From positions 1 to 28,707 of IMG/VR virus record IMGVR_UViG_3300024348_000186: a DNA stretch of 28,707 nucleotides; one strand, 5' to 3'. This DNA comes from a virus. Positions 10,033 through 17,555 of the stretch are shown here, one piece after another; within the stretch, counting starts at the first letter, position 1; each line of letters begins with the position of its first letter. The notes beneath the pieces were generated by a model, which was not told the DNA's origin, did not search any database, and was given only the letters and a program-made list of their open reading frames with translations. The translations under genes and the position numbers were made by a program.

Positions 10033-10833
10033 TTAAGTTAAGGATCTAAGCTTATACGGGATCACCTGGCCTCTTTCTAACATGGACTTAATATCCAATA
10101 AGATGTTTGAATTGAAGCCACTAGAGTGATTCAGAAGTTTATTAGCAACAATCGTAGCTAACGCTAGTTCAAATAGAGTTTCGTCTTTAATTTTCTTTAC
10201 TGAAGATAATACCATGACATTTTTCTTAGCTGAAAAATCTGTAATTTCTGGCTTAACTTGGCCTAATAGTTCGCTAAATTCGCCGTCTTCACATGAAAAT
10301 TCGTTTATTTCAATTAGGTGATTTGCTTTAATCAAAAAGGGTACGCCTTTATCTTTAGTAATTTTCCAAATATGATTAAGTTTAGCTTTATTTTGTGTAG
10401 TTGCGACATAAATCGAATCTAACTTGTGAAATTTTGCTGAATTAAAGTAGAGTCTAGTGTAAGCCAGTCTATCTAACATAATATCTAAATATTCAGTAAG
10501 AACTTCTGCTAAAATGGTTGACGACATTCTTAAGATTTCCCCGCCATACTCTTCCCTGTTTCGGGTTAAAGATGCAATAATTTCCATTACGTGACGATCG
10601 TCCTTTTTAAAATTATAGGCAGAGTCGAAAACTCCCTTATCAACAATAACTGTATTTAAATTTAGGTAGTGAAATAGGATTTCGTGGAATCTAGTAAAAG
10701 ATCCAGCTTTAAGATCCGCAAGATACTTTTGTTTAGCACCAAGCATAACGTAATTATAATATTCAAGGTCAACATATTTAGAATTTGCCAGCCATAGTGG
10801 ATCCAGGCCTGGCACATTTAGGTTAGTCTTCAT
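10033..10833 (-). CDS. Conserved-looking protein of unknown function, reverse strand (266 aa)
   Basis: This is a soluble, charged, mainly helical protein with normal Lys/Glu/Leu content, unlike its Ser/Thr-rich structural neighbours. The N-terminus has the pattern PGLDPLWLANS, followed by a helix with VDLEYYNYVMLGA and, later, FHEILFHYLNLNTVIVDKG. I believe this N-terminal pattern recurs in unassigned proteins of related large phages, but that is from memory. No catalytic motif, signal peptide or membrane segment is visible. It is the only gene on the minus strand and is expressed from its own AATAAATA element, 19 bases upstream of the ATG on that strand. Its composition suggests a regulatory, assembly or scaffold-type protein rather than a virion surface protein; this is inference. 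Confidence 0.75.
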   Translation of the reverse strand: MKTNLNVPGLDPLWLANSKYVDLEYYNYVMLGAKQKYLADLKAGSFTRFHEILFHYLNLNTVIVDKGVFDSAYNFKKDDRHVMEIIASLTRNREEYGGEILRMSSTILAEVLTEYLDIMLDRLAYTRLYFNSAKFHKLDSIYVATTQNKAKLNHIWKITKDKGVPFLIKANHLIEINEFSCEDGEFSELLGQVKPEITDFSAKKNVMVLSSVKKIKDETLFELALATIVANKLLNHSSGFNSNILLDIKSMLERGQVIPYKLRSLT

Positions 10834-10852
10834 GGTGCCGAATCTTTATTGA

Positions 10853-10860
10853 TATTTATT
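10853..10860 (-). promoter_or_regulatory. Candidate late promoter box AATAAATA (minus strand)
   Basis: On the minus strand it reads AATAAATA, followed by TC, with 19 bases between the box and the ATG at 10833. It matches the NATAAATA late-promoter box of T4-like phages and pairs with the forward box at 10886. Confidence 0.55.
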
Positions 10861-10885
10861 TAAGTTAGCGACCAGGCTAAACTTG

Positions 10886-10893
10886 GATAAATA
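10886..10893 (+). promoter_or_regulatory. Candidate late promoter box GATAAATA
   Basis: GATAAATA lies with a 20-base spacer to the ATG of the 687-aa gene at 10914. It has one mismatch to T4 TATAAATA, at the first base. It would drive the 687-aa and 436-aa genes together. Confidence 0.5.
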
Positions 10894-10913
10894 AAAAGAA
10901 AGCGCCATCTGTA

Positions 10914-12977
10914 ATGCAGACAGTTACCCTAAAGCTTATTCCGGAGACTTCCAAATCAAGTCTGACATTCAGCAGTAACTATAGACTATTTTCAACAAAG
11001 GACCCTTTACCTGGAGCCTATTCGATTACAAGTTTTACTGACGATGTTGACTTAAATGGCAATAACCAAACCTATCTAAGTAAAAAATTTAGATATTCAA
11101 CAGATCGTGGAAACTGGTCTCTGTGGTACGATATTGCAGACATTGCCGCACTTGCTTTTAATAATGCTGATCTATTTGTTGAATTAAAATATGAATATAA
11201 TAATACAACTAGGAATCAGCTTACTAATCCAATTGTTGTAAATGAAATTAAATTTAAAATTGTTGCAGCAGATTCTGTTCCAAGCCTATTTACACCAAGC
11301 ATAGTTTGTAGCGATGAGGTTTGTCCAGCTCTTATTTCAACTGGCACCATGTCGTTTAATCCATATGCGGCAGACCAGGCCGTAAATATTTTTAAACAAT
11401 TAAGCTTTAATACTAACAAATTATTTGGACATGAGGTTGTTTACTTTAAAACCGAACCAGATAGAGACTCTGCGGACTACGTGTTCAAGGAGTGGACTCT
11501 ATTCAAAACAATTAGCAGAAAATGCATTAAGGTGCTTGTACCCGGAAATAAATTTCCAGATAATAAGCCTACATACGCAGAGTTTGGTGTGGATTTTGAA
11601 ATGCCATTCGAAATCCATATTGATAACCAATATTTCCAAACGATCTTTGGAGCAGCGTCGAATCCTCGCAAAAAGGATTTCCTCTATTTTCCATTAACTA
11701 ACAGAATGTATGAGATTCAGGGTACATACCTATATCGCGGAATTATGCAGGAGCCAGTTTATTGGAAAATTCAATTGGTTAAGTTTCAGCCAAATATTGA
11801 TATGATGATGAAAGCAGAAGACCGAACTTTCTTAGATAATATTATTACAAGTACAGATGAATTATTTGCAGATCAAATGATTGACGAAGTTAAGGATGCA
11901 ACAATGCCCCAGCAATTTAAAACAATTTCAACCCGTTTTGATGAAACTCGTAAGGCACTACACCCAGATCTCAAAATCAAGCAATTGACCCTAACCTACA
12001 ACTATTCTCCACTAATTCAATATTATTATGAAAGTAAGAGTGTACCGAGCTTACCTATTACAGTTATACCCAAAACCTCAAATTTTACAAAAGATTCGGT
12101 TAAATATGAAGATGCTGCAACCAAATATACTTTAATTGCATATGAAGAATCTGAACTATTTTCACTATGGGCTGGCTATAAATTAACAACATATGACTTA
12201 AGTAATGGAGCGCCAATTAAAATTAGAGGTCCATATAATTCAAACGATCCACTGCTTGGCCGATATATTAAAATTGACAGATATGCTGACTCTAATTTCT
12301 TTACGCCAAACCAATTAGCGTTTGAACCAGATACAAATAGCCGTGTACATATTTTAACCAGAGACTATAGCGTTGTCTATAATGAAATTGGAAAATTAGG
12401 AGAAGACAAATCTAATATGACTTACTTTGCGCTATTTAAAATTAATGCCCTAACCGATTCAATTAGTTTTATTGATGCATACGATAATAATTTATCACAA
12501 GGATTAAAGTTAGATGGTACTTCAATTGCAATTAATAATTCAACTGATAAAAACGTTTCAATTAGGCTTGAAATAAATTCGACCTTAACTCAATTTAATA
12601 CAGTTAGATTAGAAATCGATAAGTGGTATGCCATATTTGTGCCAGTATCTAGTCAATTTAAGCAAACTGCCCTAACTATATATGGATTTAATCAGGATCC
12701 AGCGAATTTAAATAATTTTAATGATATTTCTCAAATCCATAATTCAGCAAAAACCTTGACTGGTGCAAGTTCATTTAGTTTTTCAATTAACGAAAACTTT
12801 AGACTAGTATCATCACCAATTGATATTGCAAATATACGACTCTTTAATACAATGGTTCAAGAGGAGGACCATGATTTTGTAATTAGTCAGTTATTCATTA
12901 AAGATGAATCAATTTTACGTATAATTGATAACTGCCGTCCAAGATTAAATATTCCTTATATTGGTATAAACAGATAA
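10914..12977 (+). CDS. Baseplate/tail structural protein with LamG-like C-terminus (687 aa)
   Basis: The N-terminal ~120 residues form beta-rich modules with a Trp/Tyr cluster (NWSLWYDIADI near 67-77). Residues about 225-300 hold a distinctive block, FEIHIDNQYFQTIFG followed by DFLYFPLTNRMYEI and a Trp-Lys-Leu/Ile strand, which I associate with virion proteins of large myoviruses without being able to name the family. Residues about 498-665 look like a concanavalin/LamG-type jelly roll: alternating strands, a K-W-Y-A-I-F strand and a closing A-N-I-R-L-F-N strand, as in LamG folds. Such domains bind glycans in other phages. Four Cys residues are clustered near 132-204. It is transcribed from the GATAAATA box and is followed after 8 bases by the amidoligase-like gene. 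A structural role is well supported by context; the exact position in the virion is not known. Confidence 0.65.
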   Translation: MQTVTLKLIPETSKSSLTFSSNYRLFSTKDPLPGAYSITSFTDDVDLNGNNQTYLSKKFRYSTDRGNWSLWYDIADIAALAFNNADLFVELKYEYNNTTRNQLTNPIVVNEIKFKIVAADSVPSLFTPSIVCSDEVCPALISTGTMSFNPYAADQAVNIFKQLSFNTNKLFGHEVVYFKTEPDRDSADYVFKEWTLFKTISRKCIKVLVPGNKFPDNKPTYAEFGVDFEMPFEIHIDNQYFQTIFGAASNPRKKDFLYFPLTNRMYEIQGTYLYRGIMQEPVYWKIQLVKFQPNIDMMMKAEDRTFLDNIITSTDELFADQMIDEVKDATMPQQFKTISTRFDETRKALHPDLKIKQLTLTYNYSPLIQYYYESKSVPSLPITVIPKTSNFTKDSVKYEDAATKYTLIAYEESELFSLWAGYKLTTYDLSNGAPIKIRGPYNSNDPLLGRYIKIDRYADSNFFTPNQLAFEPDTNSRVHILTRDYSVVYNEIGKLGEDKSNMTYFALFKINALTDSISFIDAYDNNLSQGLKLDGTSIAINNSTDKNVSIRLEINSTLTQFNTVRLEIDKWYAIFVPVSSQFKQTALTIYGFNQDPANLNNFNDISQIHNSAKTLTGASSFSFSINENFRLVSSPIDIANIRLFNTMVQEEDHDFVISQLFIKDESILRIIDNCRPRLNIPYIGINR

Positions 12978-12985
12978 CATAAACT

Positions 12986-14296
12986 ATGATACTAGACATT
13001 AAAAACAGGGAACAGGTAGAATCAGCACAGTTTGTGCTTACAGTTGATTTCTTTTCAAATAAATCAATTCAGCAACTTGCAGAAAAAGCCAAATCTGCTC
13101 TACACAGAGACATTGAGGTTGGCGCAACTCGAGATGCTTGGAAACCTTTACAGGAAAATGGAGCACGGCTAACCAATCTCTATAATAACGGATTTAAAAT
13201 GAAGCGAATGACAATCGGTCCAGTCTACTATTACGAAGGGGTCAATGCTCTTCTTAAATCATTTAAGTTTATTGAAGATAACGGGTACACTAACGAATTG
13301 TGTAAGGTTAAAATTGATTTAGGTTTCTCTAAAATGAATGAAGGAGCAAGAATTCCTCAGCTAAATAAATTTAAATTTTTACTTAATTTTAATGAAGCTA
13401 AAGCCTTTGAATTATGGCCACAGGAGATTCGCTCAAGTAAAATCTATAAACACTCTATAAATTTAATATACCCAAAAAATAAATTTATAGCCGAAGCCGC
13501 TGTGCCGTCTGGCAGCTATTCTTCACAACTGGAATTTAGCTTTCCCAGATCAAAACAGTTTGGAATCAATTTTGACAGAATTAGTGAAGGTTTTGTAACT
13601 ATAAAGTATATCGGCGGAAAGGATTACGAAAAGAGAAATACCCAAGCCGTTGAATTATTAAACCTGGTAATAGAGTCTCTTTTTTCAACCTTAAAATCAA
13701 ATTCAATCTATTCAGATAGAGATCGTGAAAAAATTAAAGAGATCTTAACCGAACAAAAGTCACACTTAACTGCCTTAAAATCTTACGCAACATTTGAAAC
13801 TAAATTTCCACTTATTAAATTATCAATGGATCTAGATTCAAGGCCAGAAATACTTGGTGCTAAGTTTAATCTGGTTAGGGAAAAACTTTTTGATCTGGTA
13901 ACATATGGCGGACTGGTTAGAGGCCGTGTAAATTATAATTCAGAAACAAATCAAGTTGAAGTTTTAGAAGGTCGAATAAAAAATGGTTTTAATCTATCAA
14001 ATATTATTTTTATGGAGTCTTCAATTCAGGCTGAACTTTCTGACTGTACACTAGTCAACTGTAAAGTTAGAAGTTCTAGACTTTTAGAGTGTACAATTTT
14101 TGATAAAAATGATATTAGATACTCAACTCTATCTAATTGCAACTTTAACCAATCTGGCGTTAATACAATTCAGCAATCAACAATTAAAGGTCAACCAAAC
14201 ATGCAAGTTTCAGCGGATTTAACTGAGTGTCTTGTTGTAGGATCACCACTTTCATACCACGCAACTAAAGATTCTAAGACTGAGATTGCTCTTTAA
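12986..14296 (+). CDS. Degenerate amidoligase-like protein with pentapeptide-like tail (436 aa)
   Basis: Residues about 15-235 follow the landmarks I remember for phage amidoligase-like proteins (COOH-NH2 ligases with a glutamate-cysteine-ligase fold): a (T)-x-G-P-x-Y-Y block at about 76-83, an N-G-Y-T-N segment at 99-103, a Cys followed by an expected His-Ile-Asn strand, L-N-K-x-K-F at 126-131, and a Y-I-G-G-x-x-Y motif at 208-214. Active-site positions seem lost: the expected His is Lys109 and the Arg before YIGG is Lys207. Residues about 336-403 form a pentapeptide-like ladder (repeated L-S-x-C, T-x-x-N-C), a likely right-handed beta helix. A structural role derived from an enzyme fold is my inference. 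It sits 8 bases after the 687-aa gene. The family call rests on remembered motifs, not on a search. Confidence 0.5.
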   Translation: MILDIKNREQVESAQFVLTVDFFSNKSIQQLAEKAKSALHRDIEVGATRDAWKPLQENGARLTNLYNNGFKMKRMTIGPVYYYEGVNALLKSFKFIEDNGYTNELCKVKIDLGFSKMNEGARIPQLNKFKFLLNFNEAKAFELWPQEIRSSKIYKHSINLIYPKNKFIAEAAVPSGSYSSQLEFSFPRSKQFGINFDRISEGFVTIKYIGGKDYEKRNTQAVELLNLVIESLFSTLKSNSIYSDRDREKIKEILTEQKSHLTALKSYATFETKFPLIKLSMDLDSRPEILGAKFNLVREKLFDLVTYGGLVRGRVNYNSETNQVEVLEGRIKNGFNLSNIIFMESSIQAELSDCTLVNCKVRSSRLLECTIFDKNDIRYSTLSNCNFNQSGVNTIQQSTIKGQPNMQVSADLTECLVVGSPLSYHATKDSKTEIAL

Positions 14297-14314
14297 GCAA
14301 ATCCAGTTTGGGAT

Positions 14315-14322
14315 AATAAATA
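14315..14322 (+). promoter_or_regulatory. Candidate late promoter box AATAAATA
   Basis: AATAAATA lies 20 bases before the ATG at 14343, in a 46-base gap after the amidoligase-like gene. Same element and spacing as the box at 10886. Confidence 0.55.
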
Positions 14323-14342
14323 ACTAAAACAACTGGGCCTAG

Positions 14343-16574
14343 ATGGGAGTCTATTCTAACTTAACAAACATTACCGATTTATCTGATTCAAGCTTAAGCT
14401 CGAGTATATCGACGTCTAACCAGAATTTTGATAACTTACAGGCGGCTATCCAAGCGTTTTTAACTGCAATCTCATTTGATGAGACCAATAACAATATTTC
14501 GGTTAACCAGATTGCAGCAGTTGGTATTACAGCAAGTTCTACTATCAGAGTCGTACAAAACGGCTCTATTAAAATGCAGGTCGATGCAGATGGAGTATTA
14601 ACAACCCAATCTGCCCTTGCTAACCTATTTCAAACACCTTTACTTAGATTACAGGATAATACTGGTAAGCTCGGCGCAGCTGGCCTTATTGGAGATGTTA
14701 TCTATGCAAATAATACCGCTCCAGCTGGAGAGGGATTTTATGGATATACTCAAAATAACGGTTGGGTAAAACTATCTAGCGGTCAAGCCGCAAGCGGCCC
14801 AGTCGGAACAGCTTTTACTGGAATTGCAAATTCTCAAGGAACTGTAATATTTGGTGCAAGTAGTGCAACTGATACCCTTGGTTTTGAGGGTCAGGGTGGA
14901 ACCACCGTGAGTCTAGATGCCGTAACCAAGAGGGTTATAATTAGCTCAGCAAATGTTTCAACTAATTCGTTTAGTCAAATTGCAAATGCACTTGGTAATA
15001 TTCAATTAAGTGCAAGCGGTCCACAAAGTACATTTAGAATTGAAGGTACTGGTGATACTACTGTTGCATTTAATGGTGCAACCAATAAGGTAACTATTAA
15101 CTCGCCTGTTCAAACTCCAGGTTTTTCTAAAATTGCAAGCGCAAGCGGCGCAATTCAATTTGAAGCTGCTTCTATTAATGATATAATCAGAATTGCTGGA
15201 GAGGGTGGAATTAATATTAATTTTAATTCAACTACAAAACAGGTTTCAATTGGAATTGATACGGAGGCCCTTAATTCAGTTTCAGCCTTTACTATAAGTA
15301 ATGATGGAACCGATATTGCATCAACCGAGCCTGCAACGATCTTAACTAAAATGGAGCAACTTGATTTCAAGGAAGGTCCAGCTAATTTAAGTTCATCAAT
15401 TTTAGCAGTAGCTGATCCATCTAGCGATAAGGTAACTGTTTTTGTAAGACCGATTTCTCCACCTACATTTTCAGCAGACGTTTTTGTAAGTTTACCATTT
15501 GGTAAAACAGTTGGACGATTTATATCTGGAGACACAATTCCCGCAGCGGGTAAAACTGCTGAAGAGGTGTTTAACCTTATTGCACAGGAACCAATTGCTC
15601 CTACCGTGTCCCTAAGTTCCTCTACAAGTATCTTATTTAATCAAACTGCAATTTCAAATGAGTTAGTCTTTACTAAAACTATTAATACACTTGGTGCAAC
15701 TACAGCAACTGCTGTTTTACAGTGGAGACGTAATAATTCTGGTACATGGACTACCTTAACTTCAACTACTGGTGCAACTACATATACACACACTCTAACA
15801 GATTCGGCTTTTAATACTCAACCTTTTAATTATCAATATATTGTAACCGATAGTGCTGGAGCTACCGCAACTGCAACTTTAACAATTACTCCACAATCTT
15901 ATCAATCACCAAGTATCTCATTTAGTGCCCCAGCTTCGACTCTTTCACTATCAATTGAAAGTAATCAAATTAGAGAACGCGGTAATACGTCATCTGTTTT
16001 ACAGGGATCTACTTCCAGAAACCGACTCTATGTTCCAATTAGCGGATTCCAATATGCAGTTTCGTTTAATAGTGGAGCCTATGTAAATATTGGAACAGCT
16101 GGATCCCTAGCGGCAGCCGGCGGATCCTTTACTAATTTTACTGATACGTCAATTACATCATCCGCAACTAGCGCAATTTATCGAGTTTCTGTTACAGATT
16201 CCTATACAACTGCAACTGCTTCATATAACATAACTTACAAATACGTGGTATTCTATGGACCTAGTGCAAGCGCGCCAGCTAATTCAGCTGGAGTTAGAGC
16301 CCTATCTGGCAAAAGATTTACAGATGCCGGTAATACATTTACCCTAAATACAGGAGCAGTTCAAACAATATTTACAGTAGCTATTCCTGCAACAATGGCC
16401 CTAACTCAAGTATTAGATCTGGATGCACTAAACGCAAATATCACAGCAAATTATACACTTTCAACATTTAATGTTAATGATGGAGGAGGAACACCAGTTG
16501 CATATAAAATATACACGCTGACCAATGCTATTCCTTATAGCGCAGATCACCGTCACCAAATAACTATCGCATAA
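14343..16574 (+). CDS. Repeat- and Ig-domain-containing tail structural protein (743 aa)
   Basis: Residues 1-155 form a helical-to-beta head. Residues about 156-312 are three tandem ~52-residue beta repeats (conserved Phe at 158, 210 and 261). A G-K-T-A-E-E-V-F-N-L-I helix at 403-413 leads into two Ig-like domains at about 417-517 (W-R-R-N-N-S-G strand, then a Y-x-Y-x-V-T-D-S-A-G strand) and 519-634. The C-terminal domain (about 635-743) carries Y-x-I-Y-T and A-I-P-Y-S strands and a near-terminal D-H-R-H-Q-I pair of His residues, a type of ending I associate with phage tail and neck-associated proteins. Ig-like domains are common on phage virions, where they give weak adhesion to carbohydrates. 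It is driven by the box at 14315 and followed after 2 bases by the next gene, so the two are coupled. Confidence 0.7.
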   Translation: MGVYSNLTNITDLSDSSLSSSISTSNQNFDNLQAAIQAFLTAISFDETNNNISVNQIAAVGITASSTIRVVQNGSIKMQVDADGVLTTQSALANLFQTPLLRLQDNTGKLGAAGLIGDVIYANNTAPAGEGFYGYTQNNGWVKLSSGQAASGPVGTAFTGIANSQGTVIFGASSATDTLGFEGQGGTTVSLDAVTKRVIISSANVSTNSFSQIANALGNIQLSASGPQSTFRIEGTGDTTVAFNGATNKVTINSPVQTPGFSKIASASGAIQFEAASINDIIRIAGEGGININFNSTTKQVSIGIDTEALNSVSAFTISNDGTDIASTEPATILTKMEQLDFKEGPANLSSSILAVADPSSDKVTVFVRPISPPTFSADVFVSLPFGKTVGRFISGDTIPAAGKTAEEVFNLIAQEPIAPTVSLSSSTSILFNQTAISNELVFTKTINTLGATTATAVLQWRRNNSGTWTTLTSTTGATTYTHTLTDSAFNTQPFNYQYIVTDSAGATATATLTITPQSYQSPSISFSAPASTLSLSIESNQIRERGNTSSVLQGSTSRNRLYVPISGFQYAVSFNSGAYVNIGTAGSLAAAGGSFTNFTDTSITSSATSAIYRVSVTDSYTTATASYNITYKYVVFYGPSASAPANSAGVRALSGKRFTDAGNTFTLNTGAVQTIFTVAIPATMALTQVLDLDALNANITANYTLSTFNVNDGGGTPVAYKIYTLTNAIPYSADHRHQITIA
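14808..15278 (+). repeat. Three tandem ~52-residue protein repeats
   Basis: Within the 743-aa gene, three units begin at about 14808, 14967 and 15120. Each reads F-(T/S)-x-I-A, a G-x-(I/V)-x-F/L strand, an (E)-G-x-G/T-(D/G)-T/I strand and an (A/T)-T-(K/N)-x-V-x-I closing strand. Period is 51-53 codons. DNA similarity is low, so the duplication is old. Confidence 0.7.
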
Positions 16575-16576
16575 CC

Positions 16577-17503
16577 ATGAGTTTTACACCAGGACTTCAA
16601 TTACCTTATGGTATTACACCAGTTAACCCGGTTCCAGTCGACGGGTACTCTGGGCCATATGCAACAACAGCTGAAGCATTAGCTAATATTCCACAGGCTA
16701 TTCGATTCCCAACCATGCAGGTCCGAATCGTTAATGGTGATGATAATCAGATGTACTGGTTTAAAGACGGAGTTTTAGATGTAGATCTTATTGAATTTTC
16801 ACCAACCAATGCTAACTTATTAACTTTTGTTGCGCATCTTCAAAATACTTCATGGTTAGTTAATGAAGCCGCTGATTTTAACAGTGGCAATAATGCAAAT
16901 CCAACGATTTATGTTTTTAGAGGAAATATTTACAAATTTAAAGTTGCCTCAAGTATAGGTCACACCCTGCAAATCCGAAGCGCAAATGGCACAGCCTATT
17001 CAGTCGGCATGCCGACTAGCGGTGCCGGTACAAATACTCAAGGTAGCGGCGGCTATATCTTATGGACAGTTCCATTTGACGCGCCAGACGATCTTTTCTA
17101 TGTATGTACGGCTCACCAAAGCGTAATGCGAGGACATATTCGAGTTATTCCAAGTCTGGTTGCACCAATTACTCCAAGTGCTGAACAAGGCAATGCTAAT
17201 CAGGTAACATATACTTCAAATACTGGCAGTTATTCACTAGCATCAAACTCGGCAATTACCAAAGCAATTCATATAGATTCAACCGTGTGTATAAGTATAA
17301 ATGGAGTAAGAAGACTCTTAACAGATTCAAATACGTCTCCTTTCTTTTTTAGCCGAACTGGTGGTATAAATCAATTATTATTAGCTCAAGTGCAGGCAGG
17401 GGATTCACTTTATACGAGGCCTGCATATTTAGAACATGGATTAGAAACCTCTGATCTTATTCTACTTGAATATTTTAGCGGGGGCACAGTTACACTTGCA
17501 TAA
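16577..17503 (+). CDS. Tail structural protein with cupredoxin-like domain (308 aa)
   Basis: Residues about 20-75 hold a short domain with a Y-W-F-K-D-G-V strand at 60-66. Residues about 105-192 form a cupredoxin-like beta sandwich: N-P-T-I-Y-V-F-R-G (108-116), Y-K-F-K-V, G-H-T-L (128-131), then F-Y-V-C-T-A-H-Q-S-V-M ending at 184. The candidate type-1 copper ligands are His129, Cys177, His180 and Met184. The His-Cys distance of 48 is close to plastocyanin (37 to 84), and Cys-x2-His matches; Met is one residue closer than in plastocyanin. I recall this domain in marine phage structural proteins. Residues about 205-308 are a third beta domain with an I-S-I-N-G-V strand. It begins 2 bases after the 743-aa gene. 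The fold is fairly well supported; copper binding is untested. Confidence 0.65.
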   Translation: MSFTPGLQLPYGITPVNPVPVDGYSGPYATTAEALANIPQAIRFPTMQVRIVNGDDNQMYWFKDGVLDVDLIEFSPTNANLLTFVAHLQNTSWLVNEAADFNSGNNANPTIYVFRGNIYKFKVASSIGHTLQIRSANGTAYSVGMPTSGAGTNTQGSGGYILWTVPFDAPDDLFYVCTAHQSVMRGHIRVIPSLVAPITPSAEQGNANQVTYTSNTGSYSLASNSAITKAIHIDSTVCISINGVRRLLTDSNTSPFFFSRTGGINQLLLAQVQAGDSLYTRPAYLEHGLETSDLILLEYFSGGTVTLA

Positions 17504-17521
17504 ATTACTGAACAACCAACA

Positions 17522-17529
17522 AATAAATA
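17522..17529 (+). promoter_or_regulatory. Candidate late promoter box AATAAATA
   Basis: AATAAATA lies 26 bases before the ATG at 17556, in the 52-base gap after the cupredoxin-domain gene. A second A/T-rich stretch, TATAAACA, directly abuts the ATG and may only be the A-rich leader. Confidence 0.5.
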
Positions 17530-17555
17530 ACTTAAATAAAAAGACTTTATAAACA

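Larger units (their letters stand above)
10834..10913. promoter_or_regulatory. Divergent promoter region
   Basis: This 80-base gap separates the reverse-strand 266-aa gene from the forward 687-aa gene. It holds an AATAAATA box on the minus strand and a GATAAATA box on the plus strand, each 19-20 bases from its start codon, with 25 bases between the two boxes. Nothing else is recognisable. Confidence 0.6.

Noticed and set aside
14303-14336. Inverted repeat CCAGTT/AACTGG around the promoter box at 14315
   Set aside because: Only 6 bp with a 22-base loop and no T run; expected by chance.
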